NCBI RefSeq assembly: GCF_048544455.1
Contig: NC_133530.1
Location: 17,165,748-17,229,747 of the forward strand
Source of the DNA: Silene latifolia
Taxonomy: Eukaryota > Streptophyta > Magnoliopsida > Caryophyllales > Caryophyllaceae
Direction: 5' to 3'
DNA length: 64,000 nucleotides
This document shows, piece by piece, positions 35,665 through 46,232 of this stretch. The translations under genes were made by a program, and so were the position numbers. The notes beneath the pieces were generated by a model. It saw only the letters and a list, made by a program, of their open reading frames with translations, did no database searches and had not been told where the DNA came from. Numbering within the stretch: the stretch's first letter is position 1; each line of letters starts with the position of its first letter.

Positions 35665-37249
35665 ATGTCGAAACAACAAGAGGTATTCGTAACGGACGAA
35701 ACCGAATTTTACCACGATGATGTCGTCCACAAATCTGGAGTCGAGCAACCCTCCACCGGCGGAGTAATTCAACCAGAATTCGGGATGCCAATAATACCCG
35801 ACACGCCGCTGCCTGCCAACCAAGTCACCATAATGGGACAGGTGGTCGACGTAGCGAAACTGAAAATACTCCTGGACCTAATCAGTAATACGCCCGCTCA
35901 CACTGTCACGCCGACAAGAGCGGCGGAAACTGTCCAGGAGACTAGGACCCTAAACGTGACTCCAAGAAATTTGAACGGAGCACTAGGAGAAGCCGACCAA
36001 GCCAAGACGCCGGGGGAGCCCAAAGTGGGCGCGGTAGACCTAAGTCCTTCCCACACTCGGGGGAGGACAGCGTCCCCGCCGCACGAACGAGGCTCACCCC
36101 GAAGGAGCGCAGGAGTCCGACTCGGCAGAGTTGGAGAAGAAGTCCAAGTCGAAGAAGGAGCCCCTCCCGCTACGGGGGGAGGAGCCAGGTTAGGGACGCG
36201 AGGAGAGCGGTCGCGCGCACCGTTCGACACGTGGTTAGGCAGCCCCTCAACGCCTACGTCCTAGAAGTCCCGGTGCCACCTAAGCTCAAGTTGCCACCGA
36301 TTTCGTACAAAGGAGATAGTGATCCATCCGACCACGCTGAGGCTTTCGAGTCTTACATGTCGGTATGGGAGCAGCCCGATGAGGTGCAGTGCCGAATCTT
36401 CCCAACAACTTTGCATGGGATGGCTCGTAGTCGGTACAAAGGGCTTCCCGACGGCTCGGTGTGCTATTTCGCCGACCTAAGGGACGCCTTTCTAGCCCAA
36501 GATACTCTTGCAATAAGAAGGGCCGTGGAGACGTCGGACCTCCTAACTATCAAACAGGAGGGAGACGAGTCTCTGCGGAACTACGTGAAGAGGTTCGACG
36601 GAAAGGTCCAGCAGATTCGAGAAATCAATCCGAATCGCGGCCTTCGATCGATGAAGGGCCTCCCAAGGGGAGACTTAAAGAATGAGCTCATCAAGTGCGG
36701 AGGCACGGGTTTGGACGCCGCGGGAAGTTGGGCGACCAAGCCATCAAGGTAGAAGACTACCACAAGACACGGGTAGGCCCCGGCGAGGCCGAGCAATCAA
36801 GAAGGAAGAGCGCCAGGGAGGTTAACCCGAATGAAAAACGCCGTGACAACAACGGGTCACGGTCTGACGAAAGACGCCGTGAGAGTAATAGGCCACGGTC
36901 AGAAAAGTCTGCCAGAAAACAAAGCTCGGCGGATGTCGGGAGGAGCTGGGGGACGTACTACAAAAAACGGTACGATGATCACACCCCCCTAGTCGTGTCG
37001 GCCGCCGAGGTCTTCGCTTTGAGCAAGAACGAGGGCCAGAAATGGGAAAGACCCCCTAGGCCGAGGAGTGACGGTGACACGAGCCAGTACTGTAAGTACC
37101 ACGGCCACACCGGACACTTAACCAACGATTGCCGACACCTGAAGGATGCCATTGAAGAGCTAATCCGGATGGGGAGCCTCGGCAAGTATGTTGCGAGGCC
37201 AAAATCGACGCCGGCGGATCGAATAGCAAGTCCGCCTCCGAGCGGGTAG
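35665..37249 (+). pseudogene. Retand-like gag, frameshifted
   Basis: Probably starts at MSKQQEVFVTDETEF (35665). A disordered, charged N-terminal part runs to about 36230. After a frame change comes the gag core (36231-36752; DHAEAFESYM... and YFADLRDAFLAQ are typical of the retrotransposon gag family). After another frame change comes a basic region with a zinc-knuckle-like CKYHGHTGHLTNDC (about 37089-37130). Gag packages the element RNA into particles. At least two frameshifts, near 36220-36240 and 36690-36740, break the frame as read. Confidence 0.8.
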
Positions 37250-37344
37250 GAGTAGTCAATGTCGTCATCAAGGACAACGAGAGCAGTGGGTCCGCTAATG
37301 AGCACAAACGGCCCCAGGATGAACCTTATCCGGCCATCAACTTT

Positions 37345-37760
37345 GTGCCCAACACAGCAACCCCCGCTCCCAGCATCCCAGACATGACCATCGGACAAAG
37401 GGACTACGATGGAGTCGCCGCTCTTCATAGCGACCCCCTTACAGTCCGCCTAGACATAGCCAACCACCTGGTGAAGGGGTGCCTGATTGACACAGGCGCC
37501 TACACGAATGTTATGAACAGAGAATGCTTTCTCGGCCTCGGTGCCCGAGGATTGAAAATTTGAGCCCCCGCACCAACCCGTTATACTGACTTTTCGGGGC
37601 CGGCACTGGTACCCCCTGGGGTCAATCGGTTTCGGTAAGGTTCGGCGAGGGAGGTGCGGCCAAGAACGTTATGTCTAAATTCGTAGTCATCGACGGTACA
37701 CCTGCCTACGATGTACTCATAGGCCGGATCACTTTGAGCGAGATCGATTTGTAATATCCA
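37345..37760 (+). pseudogene. Retand-like aspartic protease, broken
   Basis: The active-site motif is IDTGAYTNVM (about 37485-37515), followed after a TGA at 37561-37563 by a coding-like piece with VIDGTPAYDVLIGR in another frame (37699-37730). The protease would cleave the Gag-Pol polyprotein. It is disrupted by a stop and at least one frameshift. Confidence 0.7.
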
Positions 37761-37838
37761 TCCGGGCCCGACATTGATGTATGTCTCGGACCGGGGGAGG
37801 CACATAAACTCATCTCGAAAAAGAGGAAGATCCGGTTT

Positions 37839-38185
37839 GTGGGAGGTTCACGCTAACGGCCTCTCCGCGACATATGGCTCGAAGGCCGACATGGTTATCA
37901 TCAGCCCAAACGGGGACGTATCCGAGCACGCCTTGAAGCTTACCTCAGTGACCCCCAAGGAATCCAAGTACGAGGCGGTGATAACCGGAATTGAGCTAGC
38001 TAAAGCCGGGGCGTAACGTATCATGGTGAAGGCAGTTCGCTCCTCGTGACCAACCAGGTTAGAGGAGAGTGCGAAGCCCAGGACTACAAGACAATAAGGT
38101 ATCTAGTAAGGGTGAGAGTGTCGCTTCGGTAACTAGAATCGTTCGGATATAAAGTACACCCCCGGATCCGGAACGACCAGGACCA
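37839..38185 (+). pseudogene. Extra, catalytically altered RNase H-like copy between protease and RT
   Basis: About 345 bases resemble, at roughly three quarters identity by eye, the RNase H domain downstream of RT (39665-40025). Shared landmarks are ISPNGD, ESKYEAVITGIELA against ESEYEAVITGVELA, and then TNQVRGE against TNQIRGE. The first catalytic Asp of the downstream copy (VYTDG) is replaced here (VHANG). The position is unusual for a gypsy element, where RNase H follows RT. The divergence argues against a very recent duplication. Template switching from a related element is one explanation. Confidence 0.65.
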
Positions 38186-38189
38186 TCGG

Positions 38190-39110
38190 CATGATCGAAG
38201 GAGCAGACCGAGGAGGTAGAGATCGATCCGGGCCGCACCGTAACCGTCGGTGTCAACCTGGAACAGAATCGGAGCCGGCCTCCTGGACTGCCGAGAAAGA
38301 ACAAAGACGTTTCGCATACTCGGCGGCCGAGATGCCGGCGTGAATCGGGAGGTGATTGTTCACAAGCCGAACGTGCTACCCCCACCCGCCCGATCAAGCG
38401 AGAGAATGAGGAACTCCTCGGTTGAGAAGGACGAGGCCATCAAAGCCGAAGTAGATAAATTACTAGCGGCAGGTTTCATCATGCCTTGTACTTATCCTGA
38501 GTGGCTAGCCAATGTTGTAATGGTGAAGAAATCATCGGGGGCATGGAGAATGTGTGTAGACTTTACCAACCTTAATAAAGCATGCCCCAAAGATTGTTAT
38601 CCCTTGCCTCGGATAGATAGCTTAATCGACGCCACGGCTGGCTACACCATGCCGAGCCGCCGGACGCCTTCTCGGTATCACCAAGTGTTTATGGCCGAGG
38701 AAGACATGCCTAAATGCGCATTTATCACCGCCAACGACACATACATGTACAAAATGATGCCGTTTGGTTTGAAGAACGCCGGAGCAACGTACACGAGGCT
38801 GGTAGACAAAGTGTTTCAAAATCAAAAAGGGCGAAACATTGAGGCATACGTCGACGATGCTATTGTAAAAAGCAAGTCCGACAGCGAGCATCTGGCCGAT
38901 TTACACGAGACATTTTGTTCACTAAGGAAATACAAGATGAAGCTCAACCCAATGAAATGCAACTTCGGTGTCGGGCGGGGAAAATTTCTAGGAGTACTTG
39001 TCGGCGCCGAGGCATAGATGCCAATCCGGACAAAGTCCAAGCAATCCTAGACCTGCCGGAACCAAGGAATCGGAAAGAGGTTATGATCTTGGCCCAGGAA
39101 GAATGGCGGC
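38190..39110 (+). pseudogene. Retand-like reverse transcriptase
   Basis: RT motifs run in order from about 38390 to 39010: VDKLLAAGFIMPCTYPEWLA, MCVDFTNLNKACPKD, MPFGLKNAGATYTRLVD and the catalytic YVDDAIVK (38844-38870). It would copy element RNA to DNA. Motif A, normally LLDAFSGYHQ, reads PSRRTPSRYHQ (38650-38685), as if bases in CTG/CCG runs were changed and one G lost. The frame changes again near 39005. This region is a good test for consensus errors. Confidence 0.85.
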
Positions 39111-39339
39111 TCTCGCCCGTTTCATCTCTCGGTCAACCGACAAAAGCACCCCATTCTTCAAAGTCTTTGAAAGGAAATAAAGACTTGGTGGGGGAGGAAC
39201 AGAGCACGGCTTTCAAACAATCGAAAGCTCATCTTCGACTCTCCCAACTCTGTCGGTGCCGATATTGGGGAGACGCTATACCTATACATAGCGGTAACCT
39301 CGGCCACGGTCGATCGTGATCATCGAGGGAAGAAGACAA

Positions 39340-40090
39340 ACAAAGAACACCCAATCTACTTCGTCGACCATACACACGTTGCCGCCGAAAGAAATTACCC
39401 ACTAATCGAAAAAGCGGCCTTCGCCGTCGTCGTTGCCGCAAGGAAGCTAAAACCCTACTTCGACGCACATCCCGTGACGGTCCTAACCGATCAACCATTG
39501 GAGAAATCCTTGGAAAAATTCGAACAATCCGGCGAGCTCATCAAATGGGCGGTGGAGCTCTCTACGGTTTCGGCATTCAAGTACAAACCAAGGCCTTCGA
39601 TAAAGGGGCAAGCGCTTGCAGATTTCCTGGCCGAATGCACGTATCAGGAAGAGCCAAACCCGGGCATATGGGAGGTCTACACCGACGGCTCCTCCACGAC
39701 GAATAGCTCAGGAGCCGGCATCCTTATCATCAGCCCAAACGGGGACGAGTTTGAGTACGCCTTGAAATTCACCTTCTCGGCCTCGAACAATGAGTCCGAA
39801 TACGAGGCGGTGATAACTGGAGTCGAGCTAGCTAGGGCTGCTGGGAGCGAGAACACATTGTGTTGAAGACGGACTCACTATTGGTTACTAACCAAATCAG
39901 AGGGGAGTATGAGGCTCGGGACGACGGAATGGTAAGGTACCTAGAGAGGGTGAAAACCGACGTAGCAAAATTGAAATCCTTCCAAATCCAGTGCGTTCCC
40001 AGATCCGAGAACAACCGGGCCGACGCTCTCTCCAAACTGGCAAGCTCAACCATCAAGAATGTCAGCCGAACCGTACTGGTAGACATCAGG
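39340..40090 (+). pseudogene. Retand-like tandem RNase H domains (Tat-lineage arrangement)
   Basis: The end of a gypsy-type RNase H (TVLTDQPLEKSLEKFEQSG to about 39640) is followed by a second RNase H with VYTDGSS (39677-39700), ESEYEAVITG and NRADALSKLAS (about 40014-40045). From memory, a second, archaeal-type RNase H after the first is a known feature of Tat-lineage elements. The frame changes at about 39860 between its two halves. Confidence 0.8.
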
Positions 40091-40289
40091 AACGCAAAAA
40101 GCATCACTGAGACCGTCGGCATGGTGGGTAACATAGAGACCGAGACAACGTGGATGACTCCGATAATGAGATACAAGCTTACGGGTGAGTTCTTGGGAGG
40201 GCCGCAATCCCTCGGCCAAAATAAAAGGATCGCGCGGTACTGTTGTTCGAAGGGGGCGTACGGAAGATCCGTAATAAGACCACTCTTGA

Positions 40290-41290
40290 AGTGTGTCGGT
40301 CCGCCGACGCAGAATCGATCTTGTGAGAAATCCACGAAGGCATCTGTGGACATCACATGGGGCAAGAACACTAGCCCACAAAGCTCTCCGAGCTGGCTAC
40401 TTACAGCCCACCATGCTTCAAGATTCGAACGAAGACCAAGAAGTGCACGAACCTATCGGATGCATGCCCGGTGATACACGCCCTCTCCGAGAGACCTACA
40501 ACCGGTGCTCGGTCCCCTTCCTTCGCGCAATGGGGATGGACATGCTAGGGCCATTCCCAACGGCCTCCGGGGGTAGGAAGTTCTTAATCGTCGCCGTTGA
40601 CTACTTCACCAAATGGGTTGAGGCCGTAGCGATACAAAGCAAAAACCTGTTTGCCGTCGAAAGGTAATCTGGGAAAACGTTATAACCCGCCGGATTACCT
40701 CAAGTTATGGTATTCGACCACGGCCGAGAGTTTTGGAGCGACGATAATGAATGGTTAGAAGAGCTCGGCATCAAGTTTGCGTATTCCTCCGTCTGCCACC
40801 CACAGAGTAATGGGCAGGCGGAGGCAGCCAACAAAACCATCCTCAACGGTTTAAAGAAGACGGTTGAAGACCTTAAGGGAAGGTGGGCCGATGAGCTACC
40901 CGGCGTCCTGTGGTCCCTTCGAACCACAGAGAAAGAAGCAACGGGATACACCCCCTTCCATCTAGTCTACGGCTCCGAAGCGGTCTTGCCGATCGAAGCG
41001 AGTGCCGACATTGAACGGCCACCTTTGACCCAGTTGAAAACGAGGAGGGCCTAAGAGCTTCCCTAGACCTTGTCGAAGAGAGCCGAGACACGGCACGCCT
41101 TAACTTGGCCGTATATCAGAACCGGATGAAGAGAGCCTACAACCGAAGGGTCCACAAAAGGGACTTGACAATAGGAGACCTAGTCCTAAGGAAGTCGGCT
41201 GCCACCAACAAAGGAAATATTCATGGCAAACTGACGGCCAATCGGGAGGGCCCTACAAAGTGGTAGAAGAGATGAGGCCGGGTACATACG
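40290..41290 (+). pseudogene. Retand-like integrase
   Basis: Remains of the zinc-binding region (ARTLAHKALRAGY near 40360) precede the DDE core. First Asp in MGMDMLGPFPTASGG (about 40530-40570), second in VFDHGREFW (40709-40735), Glu in SNGQAEAANKTI (about 40807-40845), ending in a TPFHLVYGSEAVLP-type tail near 40990. Integrase inserts the cDNA. Frames shift at about 40430, 40667 and 41050, so no product as read. Confidence 0.85.
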
Positions 41291-41499
41291 GGCCGACAGA
41301 CATGGGAGGTGTGCCACGATGAGCCATTGGAACACCGATAACTTGAGAAAATACTTTGTATAGCGGCGGAGGTGTCCAAACACATTGTGGACACCCCAAC
41401 GCACGATCATGACAAGCAAATGAATCACCCAAGTTCTCCATCAAAGTGTCTGTCCCCTCCACGATTTGCCATTAGACGGAAACTCGAAGGGAAGAATCG

Positions 41500-42480
41500 C
41501 TATCGGCCGCAACCCGATTACCTCGGCCAAAACCGAGAGCGACGGGGAACACGTCGGCCGATACGCTAAAAAGAGACGTATACTCGGTGCATTGAGACGC
41601 CAATCTAGCGGTCAATATGCCTACACGATTCTGGCCGCTATCGAAGCCGCAACCCCGATTACCTCGGCCAAAACCGAGAGCGACTGGGAACACGTCGGCC
41701 GATACGCTAAAAAGAGACGTATACTCAGGGCAATTGAGACGCCAATCTAGCGGTCAATATGCCTACACGATTCGGTCGCTATCGAAGCCGCAACCCCGAT
41801 TACCTCGGCCAAAACCGAGAGCGACGGGGAACACGTTGGCCGATACGCTAAAAAGAGACGTATACTCAGTGCAATTGAGACGCCAATCTAGCGGTCAATA
41901 TGCCTACACGATTCTGACGGCCGCTATCGAAGCCGCAACCCGATTACCTCGGCCAAAACCGAGAGCGACGGGGAACACGTCGGCCGATACGCTAAAAAGA
42001 GACGTATACTCAGTGCAATTGAGACGCCAATCTAGCGGTCAATATGCCTACACGATTCGGCCGCTATCGGCCGCAACCCCGATTACCTCGGCCAAAACCG
42101 AGAGCGACGGGGAACACGTCGGCCGATACGCTAAAAAGAGACGTATACTCAGTGCAATTGAGACGCCAATCTAGCGGTCAATATGCCTACACGATTCGGT
42201 CGCTATCGAAGCCGCAACCCCGATTACCTCGGCCAAAACCGAGAGCGACGGGGAACACGTCGGCCGATACGCTAAAAAGAGACGTATACTCAGTGCAATT
42301 GAGACGCCAATCTAGCGGTCAATATGCCTACACAGTTACGGTCGCTATCGAAGCCGCAACCCCGATTACCTCGGCCAAAACCGAGAGCGACGGGGAACAC
42401 GTCGGCCGATACGCTAAAAAGAGACGTACACAGTGCAATTGAGACGCCAATCTAGCGGTCAATATGCCTACACAGTTACG
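41500..42480. repeat. 141-bp tandem array in the Retand 3' region, seven copies
   Basis: GATTACCTCGGCCAAAACCG recurs at 41516, 41657, 41798, 41942, 42081, 42222 and 42364, spaced 139-144. Each unit also has GGCCGATACGCTAAAAAGAG and CGGTCAATATGCCTACAC. Open frames on both strands here are repeat translations. Retand elements, as I recall, carry such an array. Confidence 0.95.
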
Positions 42481-42486
42481 AATGTA

Positions 42487-43260
42487 AAAACGAAGACACT
42501 TAGTTGATGACACAAGAAGATCCAGCTTAGCCTTCCCGGCTTCCCCCCTCGCGGCAGAGAGATCAAGCTTGAGCCTTGTAATCAGCGGCCCAGATTCGGC
42601 CGTGGCCTTTTCTTGCTCCATGATGAGGGAGGCGGCTAGACGACTCCATCTCCCCAGCTTCTTATATATTCTCTCACCCTCCGCCACGAGCTCGGCGGGA
42701 GTAAACTTCTGGGGTGAGGAGTCCACGACGACGTTCTGGTCACCCGCCTTCTCAATCGCCTTCTCAGGCTGCTTCCCTACTTGCCGTTCGGTGAGAACGG
42801 CAGCTGCCGGCGATGGAACTGCAAAAAAATTACAGAGAGCATCCATGTCACCGTGCATTGACACGTCGAAAGCTGTCATCGGGAATGCCCAACGAGCCGC
42901 CAAATCGAACCACAAGTTAAATCCGTACCAGTTCGAACCCTCTTAGTTGGAGGGCTGGTGGGGGCGAAAGCTCCTCCGCGGCAACGGTGGAGCGAGACGG
43001 TGGGTCTTTCCTCTTCTTCGGAGAAGCGACCTTAGCAACGGTCACCTCCCCTCGAAATGTTGATCACCTCCACACGATCCTTTTCGACCACTGGGGTCGG
43101 AGAGGGAGTTGCCATTGATCTGCCCGCCGACTTGACGCCGCCTTCTTTGATCTTCTCAAGACGTTGCGAGAACCCGTGCTCGAGCCGTCTCCGATCCGGC
43201 GCCTTCATCTGTCTTTCCATGACTTCGTTGGGGACAGTCGGCGATCACGTGTTTCAGCCG
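42487..43260 (-). pseudogene. Retand-like antisense coding region, distal part
   Basis: Minus-strand open pieces downstream of the main antisense ORF: 43220-43032 (Pro/Ser-rich, basic) and 42915 to about 42490 (alanine- and Glu-rich with a possible coiled coil around LSAARGEAGKAKLDLL). They may be further exons, or a frame-disrupted second ORF; two antisense ORFs are what I recall for Retand. No function can be read from the sequence. Confidence 0.5.
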
Positions 43261-43293
43261 TAGGGACGACGGGTGAGAACCTTTCCGTCCTTA

Positions 43294-44394
43294 TCAAGCC
43301 CCTGACCTCTCCAAGTCCTTCTCTCGACGACTCGACCAAACCGATCGCAAATAGCGGACAAGAATTACATGAAAGAGGTAAGAAAGCTCCAAACGGGGAA
43401 CATAACAAGTAAAGGTGGGCCTCACACCGACCCTACTCACCACGGCCGAGGGGCGGTATGAGGCCGACGCGGCGAGCATCTCGTCTGAAGAATAATGCGA
43501 GTCGGGGCGCCATCCCTCCTCAGCATCAAATAGCTGCACTGCCCGCTTCTCATCCGCCGTAAGAGGGACAAAAGAAGCGTCCATCTTAACCTTGCTACCC
43601 CGGGAGACATATTTCTCATACTCTTCCCGGGTCTCACACCGTAAGTGAACGGGGCTCTGAAAAGACCGAGGCAAAGGGTAGTCCTCCGGCACTTGGACGT
43701 ACACCCACCGCCCCGCCGGTCTTTGCGGGGAGGTAAGCTTGTTTACGGAGACATACCCGGCTCCGTCTCGCACGCTGTACCACCCCACCTTTCGGGCGAA
43801 TGACGGCCGAAGACTATGGAGTCGGCGGAATAAGTTAACAGTAGGGACCTCCCCTTTAAAGAGACAGAGCCACACAAAGCCGATTATCGTCCTCATGGCC
43901 AACGGATGCAGTTGGGCCACGGCAAGATTCATGGCTTTGATGATGGCCACGACGTGCTCGTTCAAAGGAAACCGGAGCCCATACTCCAACTGCCTGAGGT
44001 ACACGCCGATATGGCCCGGGAGGGCAACAGACCACTGACCCTCCTCGGGGATAACAATTCTATACCCCTCACCGAAGAAGAAATGATCTCCGAAAAGGGT
44101 CCCTCCGGAACTGCTTGCAAACTTATTTGTCCAGGCACGGTCGAGGCCAATCCTGCAGGCCTCACCATGATCCGGGATGGCCGCCCTCTCACCAGCAACA
44201 GGAGCCCTCTCACCATCGTCATTAGCATCCTCATCCTCCCCTTCCTCCGGGATGGACAGGCCAACTACGGGAGAAGGAGACCTAGGGCCCCCAAACCTTA
44301 GCGGGATGGCCTCTAATATCTCCTCCTCGTCGGGGCGCGCGACGGGAACCCCGCGCGAAGTGCTAGTCCCGGCATCAGCAGCAGACATGTTCAC
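43294..44394 (-). CDS. Retand-like antisense ORF, gypsy-type putative transposase domain, 366 aa
   Basis: Begins MNMSAADAGTSTSRG at 44394 with an acidic N-terminus (about residues 20-75). Then comes a hydrophobic, Trp-containing region (EYGLRFPLNEHVVAIIKAMN, IIGFVWLCLFKGEVP) of the type annotated in plants as putative gypsy-type transposon domain (Pfam Transposase_28, from memory). The biochemical role is unknown. It is transcribed opposite to gag-pol, has its own TATA-like box (44577-44584), and is one of the longer intact frames of the element. Confidence 0.7.
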   Translation of the reverse strand: MNMSAADAGTSTSRGVPVARPDEEEILEAIPLRFGGPRSPSPVVGLSIPEEGEDEDANDDGERAPVAGERAAIPDHGEACRIGLDRAWTNKFASSSGGTLFGDHFFFGEGYRIVIPEEGQWSVALPGHIGVYLRQLEYGLRFPLNEHVVAIIKAMNLAVAQLHPLAMRTIIGFVWLCLFKGEVPTVNLFRRLHSLRPSFARKVGWYSVRDGAGYVSVNKLTSPQRPAGRWVYVQVPEDYPLPRSFQSPVHLRCETREEYEKYVSRGSKVKMDASFVPLTADEKRAVQLFDAEEGWRPDSHYSSDEMLAASASYRPSAVVSRVGVRPTFTCYVPRLELSYLFHVILVRYLRSVWSSRREKDLERSGA

Positions 44395-44576
44395 AGCAAA
44401 TTACTAGCAAGATAAAAGAAAAATTCGTTTGTTTACCTTAAAAGGAAAAAGTGCCCGCCGGATCAAAAACTCTGAAGATTGGAAGAAAAGGAAGCCCTTG
44501 AAAGTTTAAGAAAGATGAAGATTTTAGGAAAATTTGAGAAAATAAAATTAGTGACCAAAATCACGGAAAAAGCGCC

Positions 44577-44584
44577 TATTTATA
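44577..44584 (-). promoter_or_regulatory. Possible TATA box for the antisense ORF
   Basis: The minus strand reads CCTATAAATAGG, 183 bases before the antisense ATG at 44394. It would place a start site near 44550. The motif is nearly palindromic, so direction is not certain from it alone. Confidence 0.45.
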
Positions 44585-45075
44585 GGAAAAAGCCCATAAA
44601 GAAGGACCAATCGAGCTGCCCATGGAGCGACAACCAATCGGCGGCGGACACGTGTCGAGCATGCAACCACGGAATGTCAATCGTCGCAACAGTTAAACGT
44701 CAATCAATGCAACCGTGACCAAGCGTCTTGAGACGCCCATTCACATCTCTTCGACTATTCATCTTCCTCAAACAAATTCCTAGGTATCGGTCACCGGCCC
44801 CCGATCAACAAGCCAGGAAGCACACCACGGGGCAATCAAAATCAACCGGCACTCTCAGCATTGGTCTCGGCCAGCCTCATGTTCTTTTCCACATCGGATG
44901 CCCTTTACGCATCCATGTGGAGGGGGGATATGGTATACGGTACGGCCTAACAAGAGCCACGCCGATGCAGAAGAAGAAGCCGATACAGAAAAATTTTCGG
45001 AAAATACTTGTGCAGAATATATGCTCAACGTACATCGGAGCCCATACCACGGCATAGACTACGCTGGGGGCAAAT

Positions 45076-45685
45076 TGATGGGGCATATTCTGCACCGCTG
45101 ACCAAGTCAACACATTGAGCAAGGTCAAAGATATCCACAGCAAGTCAACGACTTAGACAGACTAGCCGATGCATCCCATCGGCCTGTCACCTGGGTCTCG
45201 GCATGACAGCCTGCCAGCCGGGACACATACCCGCGTACTCATATCCAAGACCCCTCGGCGGCGAGTCAATACGGCCCGCCGGCCTGCCATAGGTATCTCG
45301 GCCGAGGGGTAGATCAGTCTTTCCACCTGCTAGCCACTTGGCCACTTGGCCACTACGTGACAAAAGGTGAAAGCCTATAAATACTCCTCAACCTTCATTG
45401 AGGAAAGGATCCCACAACTAAAACCTAAATACACTATTCATCTGGTAATATCTCCCTTATCTCTCTACAATACGTATCTAGCCAAGTAACACAGCTTAAT
45501 CCTTTAAGTTTACTGACTTGAGCGTCGGAGTGAGTACGCTTGGCACATGCCCAAGCCCTCGATTCGTTCATTGTTGCAGGAGAGGCCGAGAGAGACGATA
45601 GAAGCAAGAAGGGTTCAACTCAAGACATTATTCTACAAGCCACGGGTGGTAACTAATAACTGCTCTGGAAATTACACCCGGAACA
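45076..45685 (+). repeat. Right LTR of the Retand-like element
   Basis: 610 bp, starting TGATGGGGCATATTCTGCAC. Differences from the left LTR are concentrated at 45178-45230, 45270-45350 and 45545-45565, including a repeated ACTTGGCC. Confidence 0.9.
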
Positions 45686-46232
45686 ATTACATATATGCAT
45701 TAAATCAAATCAAAAGAATTATGCAATATTATATATTATGGGATCTAATTTGAATTATTTATAACCTACTTATTATATTTTTGTATGTTAAATAATTAAC
45801 ATCTCTACATCTAATAAACTATAAAGTTTAATAAAATTTCATAGATTTTAAATTTAATATAAAATTTTATGATGATAATAATTAATACCATAAGTGTGCA
45901 TGTTTATACTAATTAATTATTTTATTTTAAGAAAATTGATCATCTTCTAGTCTTTTTAAAATTGACCATCTTAATTAATTATTTTATTTTAAGGAAATTG
46001 ACCATCTTAATTAATTATTTTATTTTAAGGAAATTGACCATGTTTAGGAAAATTACCAAACTTCTATATAATTTAATTTTAACCCGAACTATATAATATT
46101 TACATTGAGATCCCTTAATCGGGTCCATCACACGGTGCTTTTGATTTAAAACTATATAGTATAATTAATTTGTATAACTTTCTTTAATTATATTGAAGTC
46201 CCTTGGTTTCTGGATTTAATATATAGTATTGA

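Larger units (their letters stand above)
34969..45685 (+). mobile_element. Retand-like Ty3/gypsy (Tat lineage) LTR retrotransposon, 10.7 kb
   Basis: LTRs at 34969-35564 and 45076-45685 have TG...CA ends; the target duplication ATTAC is at 34964-34968 and 45686-45690. Primer site TTGGCGCCGTCTGTGGGG lies at 35566-35583 and a polypurine tract (GCTGGGGGCAAAT) before the right LTR. Order: gag, protease, extra RNase H-like copy, RT, RNase H, integrase, a 141-bp tandem array, then antisense ORFs. Antisense ORFs plus an array between pol and the right LTR match what I recall of Retand from Silene latifolia, including the size near 11 kb. The coding frames are broken many times as read. Confidence 0.9.
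34441..46232 (-). mobile_element. Non-autonomous Helitron, minus orientation, split by a Retand-like element
   Basis: The minus-strand 3' end is at 34441-34444 (CTAG) with a GC-rich hairpin at 34452-34469. The minus-strand 5' end begins TCAATACTATATATTAAATC at 46232, and the flanks give an A|T insertion site. Without the Retand-like element and its duplicated target (34969-45690) it is about 1.1 kb. A second family member starts at 48903 with TCAATACTACTCCGTATATA, which independently supports the 5' end. The interior is rich in GGGAGTAGTGAAAGTAA-type degenerate repeats. No Rep/helicase. Confidence 0.75.

Noticed and set aside
41466..42442. Repetitive ORFs on both strands across 41.5-42.4 kb
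   Set aside because: They are frame-by-frame translations of the 141-bp tandem array.
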